Positions 47,111 to 58,165 of a stretch of DNA of 64,000 bases are shown piece by piece. How positions within the stretch are numbered: position 1 is the first letter of the stretch; each line of letters begins with the position of its first letter. The position numbers and the translations under genes were made by a program. The notes beneath the pieces were generated by a model that worked only from the letters and a program-made list of their open reading frames with translations, did not search any database and was not told the DNA's origin. The DNA is taken from assembly GCA_941918925.1 (NCBI GenBank), contig OW799233.1, positions 4,766,001 through 4,830,000 of the forward strand, given 5' to 3'. This DNA is from Phyto melanocephala (taxonomy: Eukaryota > Arthropoda > Insecta > Diptera > Rhinophoridae).

Positions 47111-48168
47111 AAATTCATAGCTAATAGCTATTGTTTATTGGGTAATTGTACAGCGTCATTGGTATTTAACTTGTTCTTAACCTTTTGTTAAACGTTTAAC
47201 ATATAATCAAAATACCTAATAACATTCTAATATTCTATTAAAATATTTATAACAAAGTTTTTTTTTCCTTTTATATTTAATGTTTTTTTTTTTCTCGTGT
47301 TTGCTTTAATTTTCGTAGTATTAAAAGAAACATCTGCCTCTACATACTTATTCTTCTTTGCTTGTTTTAATTAAATTTCAAAGAAAAATAAGTACATAAG
47401 TACAGCACACATGTGAATAATTTATTTATCAATTACCTTAATATAAGTACAATGACACCCAGCCATCCCTAATTTACCAGATGACTTGTAAAAATGTGTT
47501 TGTATTAAAGGCTGATTCGATTATTGGTTGTTATTGTGATTTTATTGCTGAAAAACATTTATTGTATTGCATAAATGGGTTGGATTGAAATAAGTTTTTT
47601 ATCTTCTATTCGTATGTTCTCTCCAATTTTAATTTTTACATTTATATGCATGTGTGTGTAGTGTAATACACATGATACTTATGCACAGTAATTTGTTTGT
47701 TTGTGCTGAAGTAAGTGTCTGTTATATTTTACTTTATCCGTTATTTTTTTGGTGTACTGTTAATTTTGTGTTTTCACACAGTAGTGACACTTAGCACAGT
47801 GGTTTTATTTCACTTTATATAATATATTGTTAAATATTTTTTTTTGTTAAAAAATATATAATTATAAAAAAAGTATATAAAACGGTACAAATTTAAAATG
47901 TTTTGTTATAAAAAAATTCAGTTCTTCATAACATGCGTATTATTTAAATTTAAATATTAAAACAAATGTTTCAAAGCATTATTTTCATTTTTAAAAATTT
48001 TGTATATGAATTTAAAACTCAAAGTTTACATTTTCTTATCATGGCATAAAACCATAAAAATTTGTTTTCCAAAAAATAGCTTGTTTAGTACTTATCAGCT
48101 TTCAAGAGCGTTTGTAGAAGGCACAATTTATATATACTGTTCCACTTCGTAGATCTCTCTTCACAATT
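47111..48168. other. AT-rich spacer, no gene seen
   Basis: Nothing recognised. Confidence 0.45.
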
Positions 48169-48546
48169 ACCCAGCAAAATCTTTACTAACCTTGTAAGTT
48201 AGCAAGTAATACTGGAGATATACATAAACTAGTTACTTTTCGCCCGAATAACTACTTATTTTTGTTTGAGTTGAACTTACAAAAAGCAATAAAATAAGTA
48301 GTTACCATTAAAGCTGAATTATAGCTGAATATTTTTATAATGTTATGCGATACAGAAAATATAAAAATTATAATATTGTGCATATTATAATATTTATAAC
48401 ATTAATTTTAAGTTCACTAATTAAAAAAAATATATAAAAAATATTTACGAAGGTCATAACCAATAGGCCATTACAACCCCTCATTACTATGTAATGTATG
48501 AAATAATGACAACCTATTACACAATTTCAAAAAGATTTTGCTGGGT
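48169..48546. mobile_element. 378 bp MITE with ACCCAGCAAAATCTTT ends
   Basis: ACCCAGCAAAATCTTT at 48169-48184 is the exact reverse complement of AAAGATTTTGCTGGGT at 48531-48546. Inside, ATAACTACTTATTTT and AAAATAAGTAGTTA form a second inverted pair. No ORF. The bases flanking the ends do not show a clear target duplication. Confidence 0.75.
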
Positions 48547-49995
48547 AGTAAGACTTTTTTCATCTCCTTACACACTGCTAAAGAATGTGGCAGCAAGTAG
48601 TGGAGAAATATAGAAAATTTATATTTAAAAGAGACTATTCTTCTCTTTTTTCTGCTACTGCAACACTAAGCAATACAATGCACATATTTTGTTGTACTTT
48701 CATTAACTCAGAATTGGAGAAAGAACGCGTATTCACACCACCTAGACATTTCCTTACAGTAATTTTTTTCAATTTACAATAATAGTGACTGACCTATCCT
48801 ATGGACCATAATCAGTTACAAACCTCTCCTATTAAAGTTCTCAATTGAATAGTTAGTCCCTAAATGTCCCTTTTAAGTCAATTTTATCCCGAACATTAAA
48901 AAATACTGAACCGTTTTTCTAATTGAAAGTAAGTTTTCATCGCATGACTCTAAAAATATTTGCATCCTTGAAATCAATAAAAAAAAGTACTAACATTTGG
49001 TAAGATCTTTCAACAACAACTGCAAAAAGCATATAGTCAAACAAGCTATGTAGAATGGCCAACATTACTAGAACATGTTATGATCTTTAACATAAGAGAT
49101 AGGTTTACACTATTGACGTTTTTAAATAAAAATGTCAACCTCAAAACACCATCGAAGCACTACTTGTTTCAACTGATGTTGTTTTAATAATCAAAACCTT
49201 CTGTTCATCACGGCGGCACCTGTAACATCACTTTCAAAACGATAAGAATTTGGAGATGACATTTATCAAAAACCTGTATATTTTTCAGTCATCAAAAAAG
49301 CAAAAATGCCTTTAGTACAGTTTATGCTTTTTACTAGATTTTAGCCTCTACCGTTTGGTATCGATTACTGAAGGCTATCGCAACCGCTTTCAATCATAAT
49401 TACTCTTTTGGAAGATTCTGAAAACTATACCTTTTGCTTGGTACTAAACAGAAACTGTAAACTCTGACTTGAAATTTGTTTGCCCAACTTCGGTGACATC
49501 TCCATTGTTGTACAAAATTAGTAAAACACGTGTCAAGTTCTACACTAAAATCAACAATACAGAGATATGAATTACAGAAACCAATTTTGTTTTCTGTGGC
49601 ATCCTCCAAAATACATTTGAATGGAAATATAGAGCTTAACAACAACAAAAAAGGATTAACAAGAAATTAAATACAGGCCTGAACATACAAACTATTTCGA
49701 CCAAATACCACCGCTAAAGACTGCCAGATGAGGAATATTTTAGAGGCGTATAAAACGAACTGAAGACGAGTGGAAGAGGAGTAGTTAATTCAAAAATAAT
49801 TTAAGATTTATTGTCACTGCAATTTTTAAAAGACGTTTAAGAAGAAAACACTGGAAAAAGATATTGATTCCCTAAGGCTTAATCATAAGATTCAGCCGCA
49901 ATGGGAATTCACTTAAAGCAAACAAGGATATAAAGAAACTCTTGCTAAATTATATTTCTGTAAAATTATTTAACATATATTTTTTTTTCTATTTT
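48547..49995. other. Spacer with slightly higher GC near 49.0-49.9 kb
   Basis: Open frames at 48585-48782 and 49400-49648 lack recognisable domains. The patch 49140-49900 is less AT-rich and could be a decayed exon or repeat that I do not recognise. Confidence 0.35.
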
Positions 49996-50385
49996 ATTGT
50001 CGAACTAAATATTTTAAAGACTTTATCATTTTTATTCCGGCTCAAAAGAAATTAAAACTTACTTTTCCAGTATCAAGGCGAATTCAATAAGGTGAACTCG
50101 TCGCTAAAACAACTACAAAGTTAAAAAAATACAAACGTATATTTTGTTAGTGTAAAACAAAACGATATATCAAAAATACACAAAAATTTGACAGGTGTCC
50201 CTAGAAGTTGTCAACAGCTGATGATCAGCTGATCTAATAAGTTCACCTTATTGAATTCGCCTTGTCCAGTATATTCTGTCTTTATCACAAATAAAAATTG
50301 ATTTCTTCATATGAAAAAATGAGAAATTTAGTATTAAAAAATGAACTTGAGCCAGAATAAAAATAAAAAAAATTATTTAACAATT
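49996..50385 (+). repeat. Diverged foldback-repeat copy split by a nested MITE
   Basis: The left end ATTGTCGAACTAAATATTTT and TTATTCCGGCTCAA correspond to the inverted arm at 20528-20580. The right part (CAAATAAAAATTGATTTC to TGAGCCAGAATAAAA) corresponds to 4440-4535. The two arms are inverted to each other, so this copy has the simplest terminal-inverted-repeat form of the family. A 191 bp element interrupts it at the TTCCAGTAT site. Confidence 0.7.
50074..50264. mobile_element. 191 bp MITE with perfect 24 bp inverted repeats and 8 bp target duplication
   Basis: The ends CAAGGCGAATTCAATAAGG (24 bp in total) and their exact reverse complement bound the element. TCCAGTAT flanks both sides (50066-50073 and 50265-50272). 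The uninterrupted site TTTTCCAGTATATTC is readable in the sibling repeat copies at 4.43, 4.99, 20.86 and 21.44 kb, so the insertion and its 8 bp duplication are proven by comparison. Eight-base duplications are made by P and hAT transposases. The interior includes GTCAACAGCTGATGATCAGC and no ORF. Confidence 0.92.
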
Positions 50386-52600
50386 TAACACTTATTGAAG
50401 TTTATGTCTAATTTTTTTTATTTTCATAAAATTTTCTATTTATAATTATTCTTCAAAAAACATTCATTATGCTCTCTATTGCTTAAAAAAAAGTACAGTC
50501 GGGGTATTTGCCTCAATTTTTTTATTATTTTTTTTTTTTTTGCTGATTTTATTTTTCTATTCCAGCTTATAATGGATACATAGTTTCCATATTTTGATTT
50601 TTACGAGTTTGTCTTTTATTTTCAAAAATCACGTTTTCAGTTTTCCTATTTAATACTTTAGCTTAAGACAACGAACCAGAAAATAACAAAAAAGAAAAAA
50701 TATGAAACAAAAAAAAATTTTATAAATGGTAAAACAATACATGCTAGAACACACAATAATCCTTAAACAATCAGACATATACTTACACATAAAAAACTGG
50801 CATTTATAGCGCAAACCACATAAAGCTCTTTCACATACATGGACATGCAATTTCGATTTTTATGTATGTTTGTGTGTGTGTGTGTGTGTGATTTTTATTA
50901 ACAATAGAGCCAACCTAAATTTGAAGTTTTAAATCCGAAAAGATTTGGCAGCATCCTGAAAAACATGCACCTACACAAAATCCTTTCCCTCTAACACACC
51001 TACAAACTATAACTACAAACTTTATTGAATAAAAAAAAAAAGATTAGTTTTATAAAAAAAAAAATACTTGAAATGAACTAATATTGGCTAAAAGTTAAAC
51101 TAAAAAAACAAATCACACAAAATCATAAAATTTAATATAATGAAATCAAATATAGAAATTTTTTAAACCGAAATGCTGTCATTTTTCGATACTTTGGCTT
51201 TATTTTATATTTACAATTACAATTTAATACAAAACGAATTCTGTTGATTATTTAAGACTTTGTTGAAGTTAACATTACACTAGTATAAGAGAGAACCAAA
51301 AAAAGAGAAAATAATAAAAATATTAATTACAGTTAACTTTAAAATTACTCTGTAAATATCTCTATATGCCTACGTTCGTCTGTATGTATGTAAGTTTTGT
51401 ATGAAAATACACGCACGTATTTATGTAAATAGTTGTTTGTGGTATTCATACATGTCAGCTAGGATTATTTAAGTATGCAAGCAGCTTTAGCTTTTTTAAA
51501 ATTTATTAGTAGTAATTTAGTTTTTTTTTATTTTACCAAAAGAAAACGAAACGAGTTACAATTTTTAGATAAAAGTTGTATATTTTGCTCTATTTGTGTT
51601 AAAGTGAATATTTTAACTGAAGGCTTAGTGTTAACAGTCACTTTACTGGCAACAGATACAAATGTAGGCTGCCACCCATACATACATTCATATATACATT
51701 TTTACAAATATTTAATTCAGACTTTTCACTATTTAGCTGGGTATTATGGTGACATTATTTCAAAAGGTATTATTTTTAAACAGCGTGAAAGAGGGAACAA
51801 CATACCAACGAAATATCTAACAAAGTTATCTTTTTAACAAGTCAAAAAGTGTGTTGCAAACAGTAGATAACAAAGCAAATATACTCTATTACTTATACTT
51901 TTATTTTAGATGTCCTTGTGCTTGGCTGTACAGCTACTTTTGCAGTTGAAGTATATAAAATGATAAATATTTCAAAGTAGCATTATTTATTACTGAATAC
52001 TGTTATTGATACAAAATACAAAAATTGTCTTTCCACACAGAAGGCAAAGAAAAACATAAATATCATATATTTTTGACACATTACCAGGATATGGGATCAA
52101 GTAATAAAAATTTTAACAAAATTTGCTTTTTTCAAAGCATTAAATGTTATTATAACAACAAAATTACTATTGCACTATGCATGGAATCTAATTAAGGAAA
52201 TCCTAATTTTTTACCTACAGTGTACATGCTTTTTGACTTGTATACCTTTCCTTATTATCTGACGATTCAAAAGTTTTTCTATGTCTTCAACTGCAAAAGA
52301 TTTATATGAGCCAAAATTCCAAGAACTTAAAAAAATAAATCCATTTCATTAATTAATTAAATTGTGTACATGTTTTCATTCTTAAACCCTCCTACCTTTT
52401 AAGGCAACACTGATAACATTATATCACCCGATCTGAATACCTTTTTAGACAGGAAGACTTCTGATATCTGCGTTTTTTAATGACAAAATGTAATTGAATA
52501 TAATATTTTTGTAATGTTCAAAATACATAATTTTAGTTTTCGGTAATTTTAGTTAAGTAAAACGTGAAGCGCTAATAGCTTAATTATAACTCAGAGTGTA
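50386..52600. other. Gene-free AT-rich stretch with TG microsatellite
   Basis: (TG)10 at 50871-50890. A 120-codon open frame at 51475-51837 has no recognisable domain or promoter, and its composition follows the AT-rich background. Confidence 0.45.
50871..50890 (+). repeat. (TG)n microsatellite
   Basis: Ten TG units. Confidence 0.9.
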
Positions 52601-52609
52601 TTATAGCAT

Positions 52610-53315
52610 GTTTTCACGACACATTGAATTACTTGATTCGCTCTTTAAATTACTTAAGTAAACTTACCCTGTTTCCACGACATATTGTTAATTTATTTGA
52701 CAGTTCTTCTTAGTGCTTTTTTATTCAAATTATCGTTTGCTTTTTGGCGGCGAACATTAAGAAATATAAAATTTTGCGTAGAAAATTATAATTATTTTAT
52801 CAATGGAGGCAAAAAGTAAGTCATAATAGTAATAATATTGTAAATTTATAAGAAATGTATGCAAATAATATCATTATTTTTTTTAATTACCAGAAAATAG
52901 AAAAAGTGCAAGAAAATAGAACAAGTGCAGCCAGCAAACCATATAAACACAATTTCGTCTCATCCCATAATTTTGATGTGGTCAATAGTTTTCTAGATAT
53001 AACAGCTTTCTTTAAAATTTTCTTTTTTGCTTCCATTTTATTTTTTATATATAAAATTGAACTTTTTTCTATTTCCTTTTCGCTTTGTTTTGATATTTTT
53101 GACAGCTGGAGATGGTAAACTACCGATAAAAATTAGAGAAGAAACTGATTTTATTATAATTCGCATGGTAATTCTAAATGAATTACGCTTAAAAATAGTA
53201 ATTCGCTTTAAAAATTTTGCATGCAAAAATTAAGTAATTTGGTTCGTAATTAGGCTTTAAATTCTAAATAAGACATCGAATTACGAATATCGTTGCCGTA
53301 GAAACATGCTATTAG
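52610..53315. mobile_element. Possible inverted-repeat element
   Basis: ATAGCATGTTTTCACGACA near 52612 and, reversed from near 53312, ATAGCATGTTTCTACGGCA form similar ends; CTGTTTCCACGACATATTG near 52668 repeats the same block. Inside, ATGGAGGCAAAAA is followed by GTAAGTC (52803-52822), and a TTAATTACCAG acceptor-like site lies near 52885, but splicing them yields only a short frame ending in a stop. Boundaries and class are uncertain. Confidence 0.4.
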
Positions 53316-54426
53316 TTGCATCCACAGACCCAGTGAGAATAAAAATTAAATTGTTTATCCCCTAGTGATCAACGTCTCCTTATATATAAAAAAAATTTTA
53401 AATATTATCGATATAAAATTTTATATTTTTTACATTTATTTGTAGTTAAGTACAACATACTTTTAAAGAAAGTTCAAAGAAATTAAATTCAATTTTATAA
53501 ATTTTTTTAGTATTGGACTTAAAAAAATCTTAATTCAAACGTATAAAAGAAGGAAATAGTACTTCTTTTTCAAGTATAGGGTGTGTGCGAATCAAATACT
53601 CATGAGTGTATATAAAAGGTGTTCACTGTATTTTGTCTCATTTGGAGCTGAACACAAAATCTATGAAACAAAAGGTATATTTAACTTTATAAAAAGGATG
53701 AACGTAAAAACAGCACAGTCTGTTTAATACATACGAATAACGACTACAATGACTCGCATACCAGCTATTTAAATGGGAATCCCAATTCAATACAAAATAA
53801 ATTTAATTAAGCAGATGTTTAAAGTTCGAGATTAAAAAATTTTTTTTACTTGTCAAAGAATAAAACAAATGAATTTGGTAATGTAAATAACCGTTCACAA
53901 ATTTAGGCGTAATATGTATTTAATTAACGGAATTTATTTTAATTCAACACCCATACAAGTTGCTAAGATTTTTTAATTATTAAAAATACTTAAGGATTTA
54001 CACTACATCCTTGAAAATGGGAACTTTGTTATCATCAACACATATACTTCAATATTTTCATATGCATGTGGGCTAATCCGATAATTTTTAAACCAAAGGC
54101 AGAAATTTAAAGTTGCCCAAAATCCAAATGTTTGTTAATGGAATAATAGGATACATACTCAAGCTCCAAAATATATAAGCAATACGGTTTCACAGTGGTT
54201 TGTTTGACCTTGTCAGAGGCTAACCTAAACGTACCTCTTACTTTCATTTATTTTTGTAAAAAAAGGGGTATTTTTAATGGTCAAAAAGTGGACAAACCAG
54301 TCGCTTCAGTATTTAGCGTTTAGTAAAACTTTAATTTGCTTAATTTTCTTTTATTTAAGATAAAAATTATATTTGTAAGTTATCTAATATTTATTAACAA
54401 TCGGAACTAAAAATGGGTACACTGTG
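53316..54426. other. AT-rich spacer, no gene seen
   Basis: Nothing recognised. Confidence 0.45.
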
Positions 54427-55332
54427 TGTAACGTCCATAACGGAAAATAGGGTTTTTTAAGTTTAACAGAATGAATTTTTATAATTTTGTTTTCAAAACT
54501 AGCTTTATAAACACAGTTTTTTATGCACTTTAATCTGATGAAAAAAAAGAAATACCTTTGTTACACTTTTTTTAACAATATAAATGACAAAGTGTGTAAC
54601 GTCCGTAACAGCATGAAAATACTTAAAAATTTTATTTTAATATTCTGAGGTGGAAGTAAGTGCTTATAATGTAAAGTAAATGCTTATACTGAATCTGAAT
54701 CTGGGCTTAAAATTGTTCTAGGTTGCCGAGAACCCGAAAAACTTCACCTCAAAGTCACAAAAAGTGTGTTTAAATAACATGCGAATCTGCAACTTAAATT
54801 GAGATGAATTTCAAATTCTTCTGAAACCTAAAATAATTCATAAAAATCAATAATTAGTAATTAATAACCATGTTGTAAACCGCAACCCCGATGTCCCCCT
54901 TCAAATATTTGGCGGTACGCCCATGCATGCAATATTTACGTACTGGATTTTCTTTTAGAAATTATGAATTTTTTTGCTACTTCGCATGGAAAAGGAGCGG
55001 TGGACGGTGTTGGCGCTATTGTTAAGCGAAAAGTTTGGCAACTAGTAAAAGCCCAAAATCTCATCTTAAAAAACGCTTGAGATTTTCACAAATTAGCAAA
55101 AATGCACATAAGCCTCAAAATCGACTTCCATTTTTTGTAACGTCCGTAACGGAACTTTAAGCTAGCATAACTCTTTTTCAAAAAGAGTTACGCTTTAAAT
55201 TTAAAACAATTTTAAAAGAACTTCCAAAAAACTGCATTTTGCAAAAAATTTCATGAAAATATTCTAATGTGAACGCCAACTGTGTTAATCTTAACAAGCA
55301 AATTTGCGTGCGAATGTAACGTCCGTAATGCA
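54427..55332. repeat. Recurring GTAACGTCCGTAACGG motif (four sites)
   Basis: Sites: GTAACGTCCATAACGGA at 54427-54443, GTGTGTAACGTCCGTAACAG at 54592-54611, TGTAACGTCCGTAACGGA at about 55136-55153, and TGTAACGTCCGTAATGCA at 55315-55332. Intervening sequence is not tandem. The core GTAAC-GTCC-GTAAC is a direct repeat around a short spacer. Likely the internal part of an unrecognised repeat element. Confidence 0.55.
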
Positions 55333-55929
55333 GAATTAGCCCATATTTATTAAAAAAAAAATTAATTTGATTTCATGTACAGATTTTTTTGTTTTAATAT
55401 CGTTTATTCTTGTGCTTTTAACTTATTGTCAATTATTCAATTGTTGTCGCTTTATTTGTTTATCATTACAGCAATATTTACCAATATGAATTAAATAATT
55501 AGCCGTAACTTATTATCACTTTTATATTTATATTTATATTTATTTTAATAATTTTTTTTGTTTTTATTTAAAATTTATAGATGCGAAAAAATTATAATTG
55601 TAAAGGATTTACTAAAATTTCAATAAATTGCATTATAATTAGACATTTATGTAAAAATATTTATATTAATTTTGCACTAACTCAATGTTCAAAAACACAC
55701 ATATGCTTGGCAATGACTTGCTTTTACTTAACAACATCCTTTTCGATGATGCATGTCATTTCAATGCAGAAGTGCTATAGTAATGGCTTGATTTATAATG
55801 TGATATAGGGATACGTATTTATCAAACATTTGCTTGGACTATATAAACCATATAATTTTGTTATTGAAAAATTTGTAGATGCCTAATTTGTACATACTTA
55901 AAGTAAGCGTAATGATGGTGTTCCCAAAA
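55333..55929. other. AT-rich spacer, no gene seen
   Basis: A 75-codon frame at 55581-55808 has no recognisable domain. Confidence 0.4.
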
Positions 55930-56355
55930 TAACGCAAAATTTTAATTTGTCGCCATTAGCGCATTAAAGTGTTGCCAATCCTAAAAAGAAAACAACTCAA
56001 CAGCAGAAAGTTCAAGGTACGAAATAGAATGTCGGATATATGGGTCAAAAATAGTAACTAGTTAAATTAAATGAAAGAGCTTGACCAATGGACTAAGTAA
56101 CTATGAAAAAGTCAAAATCCAACATGGGGTTGTTAACAAAAATGGCGGATAGTTGTTATTATTAACACATCAATATGGGTATCGAATGAAAGGGCTTAAC
56201 TTCTAAAATACAGCTGAATCAGAGATGGTGTCGATAGCAATTAATCAAAATGGCGTATCTAAGCTTAAAAACGTTTTGGTCACTACATCGAAATAAATGA
56301 TGGTGAAGGGTATTATCCGAATCATCATGGTCGAATGCAGCATTCTTACTTGATT
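55930..56355 (+). repeat. Family B tail-half copy
   Basis: ATCGAATGAAAGGGCTTAAC-type subrepeats are followed by GGTGAAGGGTATTATCCG and GTCGAATGCAGCATTCTTAC, the family B tail and terminus. Confidence 0.6.
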
Positions 56356-57489
56356 GTCTCTTGGGTATCGGAGAAAAGTCCTATCGATAAATAAATATCT
56401 GTGCCATAAAGATATAACTGCTTAAGTCGATTTAAGCTAAAATTTAAACAATATCTCCATTGCAATTCTACAATTTAAAACTACACTCAGGAAAATTTTC
56501 AACTACTTTAGACAACTTAGCAGGAAGTTATAGCGCATATATTTTATATTTTTTTCACGGACAATTTGAAATAATAATTTATTTTTACTTTAAATTGAAC
56601 TAAGTATACGAAAATTGTAATGTTCTTTTATTTATACAGGGCGCAATTCGAATAATAATTTATATTTTAAAGAAAAAAAAATGTTCTTTAAATCCATAAA
56701 AAAGTGTAAAAGTTATTTCTTGAAAAACTATAAAAACATACATAAGCTGATTTACCTTATTGCCACAGATATACAAATGTATAATGTTTTTGACTCACTA
56801 CTTGTTTATAACTTTAGGTGCTATTGTTGTTCAAGCTTAAATAAGTGTTCACCATTAGCTAGGTTTGTCAACCTGTTTGCGGGTAACTTGCATTCCTTCA
56901 GCATGTACATCTAAGGACTTTTAAGTTAGAAAAAAACAAAGACAAACATGACCTTATTTTACAATTACCTCGATTTATTCTATATATTTCTTTGTTACAG
57001 TGTGTTTGAGTTTATGCGTGCTCATGCAGCAATTAAGCTTCTTGTTTTCCTTTATATTTATATTTGTATTACGTTAGTTCGTAAGGCGATTATCTTTATC
57101 AATGGCATTTAGGAAAGTCAATAAAACCTAATAATATGATCACTTAATCTGTATTTGTTTGTAAATGCAGCTGAAGAAGTGCTGATAAAGAGCGGGAAAG
57201 ACAAAGATAGAAAAGAACACAAGAGCTTTAAAATTAAACTTTAAGAAAATAAAAACACACATCAGTGTCATTTTAAACACAAAGACACATATATTTGGCC
57301 AACGAACAGCAAGTTGCAAAAGTGTTCCAAGGCATTTGGACTTGCAAAGAATTGAGTTAAATATGTCTGTATATTAATGGTTTTAGGTAAAATTCTTCGA
57401 ATACTACATATACATATTGAATTTTTCTAAAAAGATGTCCTTAATAAATTTTTCTTACGACATTTGAAGTAAATGAGAGAAGAGAGAAT
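56356..57489. other. AT-rich spacer, no gene seen
   Basis: A 77-codon frame at 56681-56914 has no recognisable domain. Confidence 0.4.
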
Positions 57490-58165
57490 ATGTTTTTTAT
57501 ACTCTTCACACAGTGAAAAAGTGTATATATAGGTTTGTCATTCCGTGTGAAATTTCTACAATTTTCATTTCCGACCCCATAAAGTATATGTTTTCTGAAA
57601 GCTTATGAATAGGGGAGTCGATTAAGCCCTGTCAGTCTGTCAGTCTGTCCGTCTGACCGTCTGTCCGTGTGTATGTTGAAATCAACTTTTTGAGGCCCCT
57701 GACATAGGTTGGACCCGGGTAAGGTTTTAAAATATCAGAAATATTCGGGAGTAGATCGGTATTGAAAATCAGAAACATCGGTACATAAACGACTGAGATA
57801 TGAGCAAAAACCCACGACCACCTCGATTTTTTTTCACAAAAACAACATTACAACAACAACATACATACATACAAACGTGTATACTGGTTAGAGAAAACGT
57901 GGCATCGAATCCCAATTTTTTAATTTTTTTTTCAATTTTTTTTAAATTTTTTTAATTTTTTTTTTTATTTTTTTTTTTAAACATACATACGAAAATTTAT
58001 AATTTTACAATGGGATGTTTTTATATATGTATGTTTTTTATATGTATGTACCGTATTTCATATGGGATGAATGGTGATACAAACTACTGTTATTGCATGA
58101 CTACACGTTGTGAAGGGTATATAAGATTCGGCACGGCCGAATATAGCGCTCTTACTTGTTTATAT
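57490..58165 (+). repeat. Dispersed repeat family B, best-preserved copy
   Basis: Head: TTTTTATACTCTTCACACAG, then AGGTTTGTCATTCCGTGTGA and ACCCCATAAAGTATATG. A CTGTCAGTCTGTCCGTCTG run follows. The tail has a long T-rich block (57903-57985), GTGAAGGGTATATAAG, the palindrome TTCGGCACGGCCGAA, and the terminus TATAGCGCTCTTACTTGTTT. The palindrome next to a fixed terminus recalls a hairpin-ended element. Non-coding. Confidence 0.72.

Noticed and set aside
51475..51837. 120-codon open frame as a possible membrane protein
   Set aside because: Hydrophobicity follows from T-rich codons; no family, start context or neighbouring exons.
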